Source: JBLIOB01 sp047639575
GTDB taxonomy: Bacteria > Bacteroidota > Bacteroidia > Flavobacteriales_D > Parvicellaceae
Direction of reading: 5' to 3'
DNA length: 16,789 nt
NCBI GenBank assembly: GCA_047639575.1
Contig: JBLIOB010000072.1
Coordinates: forward strand, 1-16,789
Shown here: positions 1 to 7,129 of the stretch, piece by piece
Layout: each line of letters starts with the position of its first letter
Numbering within the stretch: the stretch's first letter is position 1
Notes under the pieces: generated by a model
What the model saw: the letters and a program-made list of their open reading frames with translations, nothing else
The model's database searches: none
Told to the model about the DNA's origin: nothing
Position numbers and translations under genes: made by a program

Positions 1-21
1 GTTTAGGTAATGGGGTTGTTT

Positions 22-39
22 ATTTGTATAAAAACAAAT
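22..39. other. Small hairpin just upstream of the transposase start
   Basis: ATTTGT and ACAAAT form a perfect 6-bp stem around a 6-nt A-rich loop, ending 3 nt before the ATG at 43. Some IS elements have hairpins near the transposase start that limit translation. Here the stem is short and AT-rich, so it may be chance. Confidence 0.2.
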
Positions 40-42
40 TAG

Positions 43-922
43 ATGAACATCATACAATTGATGAAAGCTTATCAGGATGAAGAGTCTTGTCGGTTAAAAT
101 TTAAACCAGTTAGAGACAAGGCAGGCGCAATCTGCAAGAGTTGTGGAAGCAATGAACATTATTGGTTAAAGAGTAAATCGATGTACCAATGTAAATGTTG
201 TCGGTTTCGAACAAGTTTAAGGAGTGGAACAATAATGGTTTATCGCAATGCATTTAATGAGTTCGACCAAGAAAAGTTGTTCTACATGCGAGATTCAGCG
301 GCAATTAGGGCATAAAAGATATGAACCAATCTGGGCGATGATGCACAAAATTCGTTCAGCTATGGGTAAACGCGACAACCGCTATTTGCTCAAAGAAACA
401 ATTGAGGTTGATGAAGGTTTTTTTGAAACAGTGGCACCAGAAGATCAGAAAGACGAACCCAGGAAAAGAGGGAGAGGGAGCCAGAAGCAAACCATGGCAA
501 TGGAATTTGCTGAAAGTGAGCTGGTGGAAAAAACAAAGAAGAACCGACCATCTAGGGCGTGTAAATACTTTAAGATGGTTGTGATTCAATCTTTTGATGC
601 TCAGACAGCCAAAGGTGTTATCTCCCGACATATTGAGAAAAATACAACCGTGATAAGCGATGGCTATAAAACTTACAAAGCCTTAGAGAAGGACTTTGAA
701 AAGTTAATTACCCAAAAAATCCCAGTAAACCAAGCTCATATCAAATTACCTTGGGTCCACACCGCTATAGGAAATGCAAAGAAAGTACTACAAGGTATAT
801 TCCATGGGATTAATCCAGCTTTTCTTCAACATTATTTAGATGAATTTTGTTATAAGCTAAACCGTAGATACTTCGGACTGAATATATTCAACAGAACCCT
901 TGTTGCATGTACATTGACATAG
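43..922 (+). pseudogene. IS1595 family (ISXO2-like) transposase, broken by an internal deletion
   Basis: This is a transposase split over two frames. The first frame (43 to about 237) encodes the N-terminal zinc ribbon, with CKSC and CKCC pairs and the HYWLKSKS stretch typical of ISXO2-type enzymes, up to the conserved RSGTIM. The second frame resumes at a TGG at 236 with WFIAMHLMSSTKK and carries the DDE-type domain to the TAG at 920-922. Likely catalytic residues are the Asp of EVDEGFF, the Asp of ISDGYKTY, and the Asn of HTAIGNAKK, in line with the DDN form seen in this family. From memory of the family, about 8-9 residues normally lie between the RSGTIM-like motif and the WFIAMHL-like motif. 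They are missing here, so a deletion of 2 mod 3 bases (about 26-29 nt) broke the gene. Both flanking parts are well conserved, which suggests recent inactivation. The left IS end was not identified and may lie outside the window. Confidence 0.88.
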
Positions 923-1178
923 TTTAGTGGTAAGCTAGCGGAGCATCATTTAAATTTATATGAAATGTTTAATCAATCCATATTTTGAAGCGCCACCCTC
1001 AGTACTGTCTTAATAAGTGAATCTAAATGCGTTTAACCTTTGGAATAAAACCAGGATTTAATGAGTTATGTTTTTTGTTGTCAAGGGTGCTTTTTTATTT
1101 TTTTACTGATTCCCTCATAAAATACCAGAATGTAAACATATTAAGGAGTTCAATTCTAGTTTTGCAGAAAAAGACAAG
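923..1178. other. Gap between two IS remnants; possible IS ends
   Basis: No credible gene lies in these 256 bases. CACCCT at 994-999 is the reverse complement of AGGGTG at 1084-1089. Read outward from each transposase, these two sites could be the right end of the first element and the left end of the second. The similarity beyond the first bases (GGGTG then T-rich sequence) is weak, and I see no target-site duplication. T-rich tracts follow at 1091-1106. The boundaries are therefore only suggestions. Confidence 0.3.
1157..1164 (+). promoter_or_regulatory. Candidate Bacteroidota -7 promoter element
   Basis: TAGTTTTG matches the TAnnTTTG consensus of the Bacteroidota housekeeping sigma factor and lies 14 nt before the ATG of the transposase remnant at 1179. 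I see no good TTG element at the expected upstream spacing. If active, it would also transcribe the T9SS gene that starts at 1349. Confidence 0.3.
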
Positions 1179-1352
1179 ATGAAAATACTAAAGTTTATGG
1201 AAGAGTTTCCAAGGGAAAAAGCCTGTAAGGCTCATTTTAATGCACAAAAAGAGCAAGAACGGGTTAAGTGTAAGCAATGTAACAATACTCATCATTACTG
1301 GCTCAAGAGCACTATCTTTATTCCAAACGTTGGGGTGCATTGCAGTTTATGA
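1179..1352 (+). pseudogene. N-terminal remnant of a second IS1595/ISXO2-type transposase
   Basis: An ATG at 1179 opens a 57-codon frame. Its first 44 or so residues mirror the zinc-ribbon N-terminus of the transposase at 43: a MEEF segment, EKACKAHF, a CKQC pair, and HHYWLKS (the other copy has CKSC and HYWLKSKS). After HYWLKS, near base 1311, the similarity stops abruptly. The second Cys pair and the whole DDE domain are absent. The frame closes at TGA 1350-1352, which overlaps the ATG of the next gene as ATGA. The two copies differ enough (CKACKAHF against ESCRLKFK at the same place) to be different elements of one family rather than a recent duplication. Confidence 0.78.
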
Positions 1353-2197
1353 CTAAAAAATATTCACAAATCATATTTACTTTTCTTCTGCTGTCTGCAG
1401 GCGCTTCAAATTCTTTCGGCCAGCATGACACATTAAATACAGATCCAACTATCAACCATACTTGGTTTCAGTCATGGTCAGGTGGCCTCAGTACTACCTA
1501 CCATTATATCGTAAGTGAAAAGGATACGATGATGGATGGGAATGAGTACCTAATTATTTCTGACTCTATCCCTATGCCTTTCATCAATCGTTGGGCCATT
1601 AGAGAAGACACTTCGAAAAGGATTTGGTTGCATTCATTTGCCCGAGACACCACATTCATCGCTTGTGATTTTAACTTAGTTACAGGTGATACTTTCCAAT
1701 TTTATTCTGAGCAAAGCAACTATTCTTACTCATGGACAATAGATTCGGTGACAACTGAATTTTTTGCAGGTTCAAACAGAGATTTTTTTCACTTAACCGA
1801 TAATGTAGGATTTGGGGGTTACGACCTTTGGATAGAAGGCTATGGTTCCGCAAAAGGATTAATGAACGGAGCTGAAATATCAAGTGCAAGTCCAAAGATT
1901 CTTTGCTATTATCAAAACAAAACTTTTATAACCGAGTTCCCTTTCAACAATGGCTTAATCAGCTGCGACCCAATATTGCATGTGATGGAACATAATGAGG
2001 CCATATATAATATATTCCCTAATCCAGCTTCAGAGTTGGTACTTTTCGAACCAAGTTTCACTGGCAAACTAGTCGATATTAATGGACGTGAAATAATCTC
2101 CATGAAAAATGCGTACTCTCTTGATATTAGAAATCTAGAAGCTGGTATATATTTCATTATTAACGATACGTTTGCATTCAAACTAGTTGTTCAATAA
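1349..2197 (+). CDS. Secreted protein with T9SS type A sorting domain, function unknown
   Basis: The preferred start is the ATG at 1349 (MTKKYSQ...), which gives a compact signal peptide ending near NSFGQ. An in-frame ATG at 1340 would only add MQF. The mature protein is about 260 residues. Its body has the W-rich pattern common in unnamed Bacteroidota T9SS cargo: a NHTWFQSW start, a D-T-DGNEY stretch, IREDTSKRIW, CDFNLVTGDTF and WIEGYGSAKGL. The last 65 or so residues form the Por sorting domain: IFPNPASE, DINGREI, then LEAGIYFI and a basic end, KLVVQ. The family signals imply export by Sec and then through the type IX system to the cell surface or medium. No enzymatic motif is visible. The start region lies inside the IS remnant, so its native upstream sequence was probably lost. 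Confidence 0.8.
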   Translation: MTKKYSQIIFTFLLLSAGASNSFGQHDTLNTDPTINHTWFQSWSGGLSTTYHYIVSEKDTMMDGNEYLIISDSIPMPFINRWAIREDTSKRIWLHSFARDTTFIACDFNLVTGDTFQFYSEQSNYSYSWTIDSVTTEFFAGSNRDFFHLTDNVGFGGYDLWIEGYGSAKGLMNGAEISSASPKILCYYQNKTFITEFPFNNGLISCDPILHVMEHNEAIYNIFPNPASELVLFEPSFTGKLVDINGREIISMKNAYSLDIRNLEAGIYFIINDTFAFKLVVQ

Positions 2198-2198
2198 C

Positions 2199-2218
2199 GG
2201 TGTCGAAAAAACGACACC
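2199..2218 (+). terminator. Hairpin after the T9SS gene, possible weak terminator
   Basis: GGTGTCG and CGACACC form a perfect 7-bp stem with an AAAAAA loop, 1 nt after the stop codon at 2197. There is no T run on the plus side, so intrinsic termination would be weak. It could instead protect the 3' end of the transcript. Confidence 0.5.
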
Positions 2219-2301
2219 CCAACAATTAACTTAGCTAGAAATAAAGCTAATACTTCTCTCCCAATTGGATTCAGAATTATATTTCACGAAACTTTACGCC
2301 A

Positions 2302-2337
2302 CAAAAAAGCCCTTCAACATTTGTATGCTAAAGGGCT
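2302..2337 (-). terminator. Rho-independent terminator of trxB
   Basis: Read on the minus strand, AGCCCTT (2337-2331) pairs with AAGGGCT (2314-2308) and is followed directly by a TTTTTT run (2308-2303). It starts about 17 nt past the trxB stop codon. This is a classic intrinsic terminator. Confidence 0.85.
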
Positions 2338-2353
2338 CCTAAATAATTTTATA

Positions 2354-3319
2354 TTAATGTGCGTGACCTAAATCAGACAAGTATCTCTCTGCATCTAGTG
2401 CTGCCATACAACCTGTACCTGCGGCAGTTACCGCCTGACGATAATCTTTATCTGCAGCATCTCCTGAAACAAATACCCCTGGAACATTCGTTTTTGAAGT
2501 TCCGGGCACTTCATTAATAATGTATCCAGTTTCGTCAAGATTAATGTAAGGTTTAAAAACCTCCGTATTCGGAGTATGACCAATTGCAACAAAAAATCCA
2601 GTAGCTGGAATTTCGATTTCCTCACCAGTAACATTGTTTTTGGCTTTTACTCCTGTTACTACGCTTCCATCTCCAAGAACCTCTAACGTATCTGTACTTG
2701 TTAATATTTCAATATTAGGTGTAGCTCTAACACGATCTTCCATAATGTGAGAGGCCCTGAATTCATCACGTCTAACAAGCATCGTAACTTTGGTGCATAT
2801 CTTAGAAAGATAATGCGCTTCTTCACAAGCCGAATCACCTGCCCCAACCACGATTACCTCATGTCCTTTATAAAAGAAACCATCACAAACTGCGCATGCC
2901 GAAACACCTCCGCCTAGTTTTAAATATTTCTGCTCTGATTCTAAGCCAAGGTACTTAGCTTCTGCTCCAGTAGCTATTATTATGGTTTTAGCGTGAATTT
3001 CTTTTTTCCCATCAACCCAAACTTTATGTATGGGCCCAGAAAAATCAACTTTAGAAACCCAACCGTGACGAACGTCAGTATCAAATCTCTCTGCTTGTGT
3101 TTGGAGCTCAGCCATCATTGCTGGTCCTGTAATTCCTTGTGGGTACCCGGGGAAGTTTTCAACTTCATTTGTGGTAGTTAACTGTCCACCAGGTTGCATC
3201 CCCATGTACATAACTGGATTCATACTCGCTCTTGCAGCATAAATTGCCGCAGTATATCCTGCAGGACCTGAACCAATTATTAGGCAATCCAACATTTCAA
3301 TTTCTTCACTCATCTTCAA
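2354..3319 (-). CDS. trxB: Thioredoxin-disulfide reductase
   Basis: This cytoplasmic FAD enzyme uses NADPH to reduce thioredoxin. The 321 residues match the usual length of low-Mr bacterial thioredoxin reductases. In order: an FAD-binding GSGPAG at 16-21, the PGGQLTTT and ENFPGYP segments that line the flavin, the redox-active CAVC at 142-145 followed by DGFF, an NADPH-binding GAGDSA at 159-164 with the arginine-rich VRRDEFRAS, and the C-terminal GDAAD (286-290) with YRQAVTAAGTG. The start may be the M at codon 1 or the M at codon 3 (MSEEIE). Both give a complete protein. It appears monocistronic, with its own terminator and a candidate promoter about 50 nt upstream. Nothing is missing or odd. 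Confidence 0.96.
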   Translation of the reverse strand: MKMSEEIEMLDCLIIGSGPAGYTAAIYAARASMNPVMYMGMQPGGQLTTTNEVENFPGYPQGITGPAMMAELQTQAERFDTDVRHGWVSKVDFSGPIHKVWVDGKKEIHAKTIIIATGAEAKYLGLESEQKYLKLGGGVSACAVCDGFFYKGHEVIVVGAGDSACEEAHYLSKICTKVTMLVRRDEFRASHIMEDRVRATPNIEILTSTDTLEVLGDGSVVTGVKAKNNVTGEEIEIPATGFFVAIGHTPNTEVFKPYINLDETGYIINEVPGTSKTNVPGVFVSGDAADKDYRQAVTAAGTGCMAALDAERYLSDLGHAH

Positions 3320-3368
3320 AACAATTTCTTGATTTCATAACGGAAAACAACTCCCGTTGTATTGGGTT

Positions 3369-3376
3369 CAAAAGTA
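3369..3376 (-). promoter_or_regulatory. Candidate -7 promoter element for trxB
   Basis: On the minus strand this reads TACTTTTG, an exact match to TAnnTTTG, about 49 nt before the trxB start. A clear -33 TTG at the right spacing is not seen. Confidence 0.35.
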
Positions 3377-3452
3377 GATAAAATAAGTGCTTAATAAATG
3401 TAAACTGAAAGACCAACATTAGATTCCTAAAACAATTTTTTCCGGATTTATT

Positions 3453-4418
3453 TTAGGGGACACAAATGACTGTATCCAAAGCAGCACCATATCCTGTGAA
3501 TATGCCTAAGCCACCAGTAATGTTAGTTGGCAAGTTTCCAGGAGAAGCAAATGGACTGCCATTGGTGGCCCATTGATCTTCCATAGCACGGAAATAAAAG
3601 AAGTTTGGACGATCTATAGAAACGAATTTCACCACCACCGTATCACCATTCTTAAAATATCGTTCCTCTGGCCCTTCATCATCCTGCCCTTCATAATTGC
3701 CCAATTCTCCTCGATTATAAGCAAACTCAAACTTCTGTCCATTGAAAAATTTATCGTCAAAAATAGATCCTAATGGTGCAATCATTTGAGCATCCTTTAT
3801 ATTCCCTACTTCAGGTCCATATGTGTAATGATTTATTCGTTGAGCAAACCATTTATAGCTATTTCCAATTGTATCTGGATCATCCATCTCTACCCATACA
3901 AAACCCAATGAATCTTGGCCCGTACCGAGTTCATACCAAATTGAATCAAAATAAACTGGTTCTGGAATTTTAGTTGTTGCCGTCAAAGTCTCGCCACCAG
4001 ATTGTATTGTTAAATCATAGGTCTTACCTATCACTCCAACCGCAGAAGCATCGAAAGAAGTGTAAATACAATAATTAAATGCTTGCAGATCTGCTTCAGA
4101 AATACCCACTGCTGACGCAACTTGACTTAACAATGAATCAGGAATGGAACTCGTACAGATTTCGGTAAGTGGATAGTCAATTGTTCCATCGTTAATAGTT
4201 ACCATGGCTCCTGAAACGAACAAACCATCTACTGTATTAACGTCAACTGGATCGAAGTATCCTTGCGTTTTAGTTAAGATAATAAGAGGAGGTCGATCTT
4301 GTTCGACTATTCCTTCTACCACCAATTGAACCGGAATATCTGGCAAGTCGATTTGCACCTCTTTTTCGCAAGAAAAGAGCACTAAAATGGGGAGGATGCC
4401 TAAATATATTCTTTTCAT
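3453..4418 (-). CDS. DUF4249 family outer-membrane-associated lipoprotein
   Basis: This is a lipoprotein of about 321 residues. It begins MKRIYLGILPILVLFSC, with an LFSC lipobox and Cys17 as the likely lipidated residue, followed by EKEVQIDLP. The body fits DUF4249: an LVVEGIVEQDRPP strand, a VSGAMVTINDG turn, a YDLTIQSGGETLTATTKIP segment, and a C-terminal region with FFYFRAMEDQW and GIFTGYGA. The longer frame from 4436 would place six extra residues before the signal peptide, so the ATG at 4418 is preferred. That ATG shares its A with the stop of the upstream receptor gene (TAATG), which suggests translational coupling. DUF4249 proteins are commonly encoded next to TonB-dependent receptors in Bacteroidota. 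By analogy with SusD, it may be a surface partner of the receptor. The ligand is unknown. Confidence 0.85.
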   Translation of the reverse strand: MKRIYLGILPILVLFSCEKEVQIDLPDIPVQLVVEGIVEQDRPPLIILTKTQGYFDPVDVNTVDGLFVSGAMVTINDGTIDYPLTEICTSSIPDSLLSQVASAVGISEADLQAFNYCIYTSFDASAVGVIGKTYDLTIQSGGETLTATTKIPEPVYFDSIWYELGTGQDSLGFVWVEMDDPDTIGNSYKWFAQRINHYTYGPEVGNIKDAQMIAPLGSIFDDKFFNGQKFEFAYNRGELGNYEGQDDEGPEERYFKNGDTVVVKFVSIDRPNFFYFRAMEDQWATNGSPFASPGNLPTNITGGLGIFTGYGAALDTVICVP

Positions 4419-6829
4419 TAAAATTCGAAATTCCAAGTTACTGCTGGAAGAATAGGAAATAAAGATACTTGAAAAGCACCAACATCCAGATTTCCAGCAT
4501 TTAAATCGCCCTCATTACTGAAGTATATAAAATATGGATTCGCTCTATTGTACACGTTGTAAACGGAAAAATTCCAGCTAGATTTTATTTTTCTAGGTTT
4601 TGTTTTTTCCTCTCCAGTTTCTGGGTCAATAAACTTTTTCTCATGTTTACCTTTTACAGTGCAGGATAAATCCATTCTGTGATATGCAGGCATTCGATCT
4701 CCGTTTCTTGGTCCCCATTGAGTTACTAAAATGCTTTCTGTAAAGTCAAAGTATCTGCTGTATGGTAAAGTAATCGCGTTACCTGTTGCATAAACGAATG
4801 AAGCGGCAATATTTACTCGTTTATTTAAATCATAGCTGAATACAATTGACAAATCATGTCTTCGGTCATACTTAGCTGGGAACTCTGCTCCATTATCAAT
4901 TTCATCAAATTTTCTCATCGTTTTAGACCAAGTATAACCGATCCAACCGGTCCAATCTCCAAACCTTCTTTTCACGAAAAACTCAGCACCATATGAGTAT
5001 CCAGTTCCAAAAGTTAATTGATTATCCACATTGTCTTCTACATTATCATCGGGCTGTGAATTCTCCTTATATTCTATCAAGTTCTTTAAACTCTTGTAGT
5101 ATAATTCAACAGAAGCTTCATACGTATTGTCCTTGAAGTTTTTAAAGTAGCCGAGACTGTATTGCGTGCCGATTTGTGGCTTTACCAGTTCTGAGCTAGG
5201 GAACCATAAATCTGTAGGTAAAGAAATTGCAGAAATTGAAGCCAAATGAACGTATTGATAGTTATGGGTAATACCCAACTTAAAGGATGATTTATCTCTC
5301 AACAAATAACGAGCTGCAAATCGAGGTTCAAATCCAGGATAAACGACAATTGATTCTCTTTTCCCCCATGTTCTGGTACTATCTACTAGGGCGGTGGTTT
5401 CATTTTTATAATATCTCGTGAAAGGGCCAAACTGTTGGAAGAGTGAAAATCTCGCTCCAATATTCACCTTAATTTTTGATCCTATTTCAAACTCATCCAG
5501 TACATAAGCGGCTGCCTCGTTAGCCAGAATTTTCGTTACATCTGGACTTCCGAATTCCTGATCTCCTGAACTAGCTGTCACTGAACTAGGTATAAACGTA
5601 TGAAAGATATAATTCAGTCCAAATTTCACTTTATGATTCGACATAGGAAACCACGAAAAATCAGTTTTCAAATTGTAATCTCTAATTCCTGAACTCAATT
5701 TAAATTTAAACTGACTCTGTTCTGCCTCAAACGCAAAGTTATAGTCGCTAAAAATAGCTGTGGTGTTCAGAAAAAGCTTATCGTTAAATAGGTGGTTCCA
5801 CCTTAATGAAGCAGTAGCGTTTCCCCAAGGAACTTTAAAATTTAGTCCTAAATTGGAATTTGCGAAGGTAAAAACGTCACGCCCAAAATATCCTGAAAGA
5901 TACAATCGATCGTTATCTGATATTCTCCAATTTGCTTTGGCCGTTAAATCATAAAAGAAATAACCTGATCCGGCAGCTGCCGCAGTAGGTTTGATAAAGG
6001 GCTTACTTATGACATCAATGTATGTTCTTCTACCTGAAACAATAAAAGATGAAGTGTCTTTTTTAATTGGGCCTTCAACTGTTAATCTTGATGCAATTAA
6101 ACCGATGCCTCCATTTGCACTATACTCTTTGTAATTTCCATCATTCATCGTAATATCAAGGACCGAAGCAAGGCGACCTCCATAGTTGGCTGGCATACCT
6201 CCCTTAATCATGGTTACCTTTTTAATCGCGTCAGCGTTAAAAACAGAGAAGAATCCGAATAAGTGAGAAGCGTTATAAACTGTAGCCTCATCAAGTAATA
6301 TTAAGTTTTGGTCTGGCCCCCCTCCTCTTACATAGAATCCCGTATTACCTTCACCAGCGGAAGATACTCCCGGTAGCATTTGAACACTTTTCAAAATATC
6401 AACTTCGCCCATAAAAGCTGGCAACGTTTTAATTTGAGTCATATCCAATTCGATGGTGCCCATTTGCGTACCATTCGTGTTTTCGTCTTTACGCTCAGAT
6501 TCAATCAACACCTCATCCAATGTATCTAGGAAAAAACCAAGCTCAATGTTTATTCGAACATCATCTTTTAAGTCAACAAGCTTTGTGAAATCTGTAAAAC
6601 CAAAATATTGAGCAACGAGCGTATATTTCCCTGCAGGAACAGTTATTGAATAAAATCCATAATTATTAGTGGACTGACCCTTTAGCAGCTCTTTAATATA
6701 CACGTCAGCACCAACGAGCATCTCACCCGTTTTCCCATCTTTAACATACCCACTTACCGTAAACTTCTCTTGCCCAAAAGCAGTTAACGAAAAAATAATT
6801 AAGAAGGCCGCTCCTAGCCAATTCTTCAT
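4418..6829 (-). CDS. TonB-dependent outer membrane receptor with N-terminal CarboxypepD_reg-like domain
   Basis: This is an 803-residue outer membrane receptor of the SusC/CirA type. A signal peptide (MKNWLGAAFLIIFSLTAFGQ) leads into a carboxypeptidase-regulatory-like beta domain (about 24-95: VSGYVKDGKTGEMLVGADV, NNYGFYSITVPAGKYTL). A TonB-box-like LDEVLIES lies at about 104-111. The plug domain (about 130-230) shows LKSVQMLPGV, FYVRGGGPDQNLILLDEA, VTMIKGGMPANYGGR and LDITM. The rest is a 22-strand type barrel ending in phenylalanine (TWNFEF), as expected for BAM-inserted proteins. It is shorter than many SusC proteins (about 1000 residues) and its partner is DUF4249 rather than SusD, so a polysaccharide role is not implied. 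The substrate cannot be read from the sequence. It is the first gene of a two-gene unit with the DUF4249 lipoprotein. Confidence 0.93.
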   Translation of the reverse strand: MKNWLGAAFLIIFSLTAFGQEKFTVSGYVKDGKTGEMLVGADVYIKELLKGQSTNNYGFYSITVPAGKYTLVAQYFGFTDFTKLVDLKDDVRINIELGFFLDTLDEVLIESERKDENTNGTQMGTIELDMTQIKTLPAFMGEVDILKSVQMLPGVSSAGEGNTGFYVRGGGPDQNLILLDEATVYNASHLFGFFSVFNADAIKKVTMIKGGMPANYGGRLASVLDITMNDGNYKEYSANGGIGLIASRLTVEGPIKKDTSSFIVSGRRTYIDVISKPFIKPTAAAAGSGYFFYDLTAKANWRISDNDRLYLSGYFGRDVFTFANSNLGLNFKVPWGNATASLRWNHLFNDKLFLNTTAIFSDYNFAFEAEQSQFKFKLSSGIRDYNLKTDFSWFPMSNHKVKFGLNYIFHTFIPSSVTASSGDQEFGSPDVTKILANEAAAYVLDEFEIGSKIKVNIGARFSLFQQFGPFTRYYKNETTALVDSTRTWGKRESIVVYPGFEPRFAARYLLRDKSSFKLGITHNYQYVHLASISAISLPTDLWFPSSELVKPQIGTQYSLGYFKNFKDNTYEASVELYYKSLKNLIEYKENSQPDDNVEDNVDNQLTFGTGYSYGAEFFVKRRFGDWTGWIGYTWSKTMRKFDEIDNGAEFPAKYDRRHDLSIVFSYDLNKRVNIAASFVYATGNAITLPYSRYFDFTESILVTQWGPRNGDRMPAYHRMDLSCTVKGKHEKKFIDPETGEEKTKPRKIKSSWNFSVYNVYNRANPYFIYFSNEGDLNAGNLDVGAFQVSLFPILPAVTWNFEF

Positions 6830-6846
6830 TGTGATTGTTTTATTCG

Positions 6847-6880
6847 TTCAAATAGTGAATCTGAAATTTCTCTATTTGAA
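6847..6880. promoter_or_regulatory. 9-bp inverted repeat upstream of the TonB receptor
   Basis: TTCAAATAG (6847-6855) and CTATTTGAA (6872-6880) are perfect reverse complements separated by 16 nt. The spacer contains the palindrome GAAATTTC (6863-6870). The structure ends 17 nt before the receptor start codon (minus strand), so it could be an operator or a leader hairpin over the translation start. Confidence 0.4.
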
Positions 6881-6932
6881 ATTATTCAACTTGATCTTGA
6901 TCATTTGAAAAATGTACCCTAATCAAGTTTTG

Positions 6933-6999
6933 CTAACGCAATTTACAAATTGATCACAATACACTGACCATGCTTTCTGACAATTATTAATTGCGTTAG
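6933..6999. promoter_or_regulatory. 11-bp inverted repeat in the region upstream of the TonB receptor
   Basis: CTAACGCAATT (6933-6943) and AATTGCGTTAG (6989-6999) are perfect reverse complements, 45 nt apart. They lie about 105-170 nt upstream of the receptor start codon. The spacing suits a pair of binding sites for a dimeric regulator or a looped operator. No regulator gene is adjacent. Confidence 0.4.
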
Positions 7000-7072
7000 A
7001 AGTTTATTCCATATTCCTAGCTTCTCAACCCAACCATTATCATTTGTTTCCAATAATAAAACCGTTATAACC

Positions 7073-7103
7073 GAAAACGGCCTCTTCATAATGAAAAGGC
7101 CGT
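7073..7103 (-). terminator. Terminator of the T9SS gene at 7130-8197
   Basis: On the minus strand ACGGCCTTTTC (7103-7093) pairs with GAAGAGGCCGT (7087-7077), an 11-bp stem with one G-U pair and a short loop, followed by TTTT. It begins about 26 nt past the stop codon. The U run is short but the stem is strong. Confidence 0.7.
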
Positions 7104-7129
7104 AATCTTTGTAAGTAGTGATAGACTCT

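Larger units (their letters stand above)
6830..7129. other. 300-bp intergenic region, no gene; symmetric elements and a terminator
   Basis: No ORF here looks real. Reading from the receptor side, the region holds the 9-bp inverted repeat, a tandem TTGATCTTGATC (6891-6902) with a third TTGATC at 6950-6955, the 11-bp inverted repeat, and finally the terminator of the next minus-strand gene (7077-7103). An exact TAnnTTTG promoter element for the receptor was not found. Confidence 0.6.

Noticed and set aside
232..250. Programmed -1 frameshift in the IS1595-type transposase
   Set aside because: There is no slippery heptamer at the junction, and conserved linker residues are missing, so a deletion explains the break better.
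2993..3181. Small antisense ORFs inside trxB, the TonB receptor, the phosphatase and the DUF4249 gene
   Set aside because: They lie opposite strongly conserved coding sequence and show no domain, signal peptide or separate start signals.
4419..4436. DUF4249 start at 4436
   Set aside because: It would place six residues before a standard lipoprotein signal. The ATG at 4418 gives the expected lipobox distance and a TAATG overlap.
4418..6829. SusC/SusD polysaccharide utilisation locus
   Set aside because: The partner is a DUF4249 lipoprotein, not SusD, and there are no glycoside hydrolase or sugar-sensing genes nearby.
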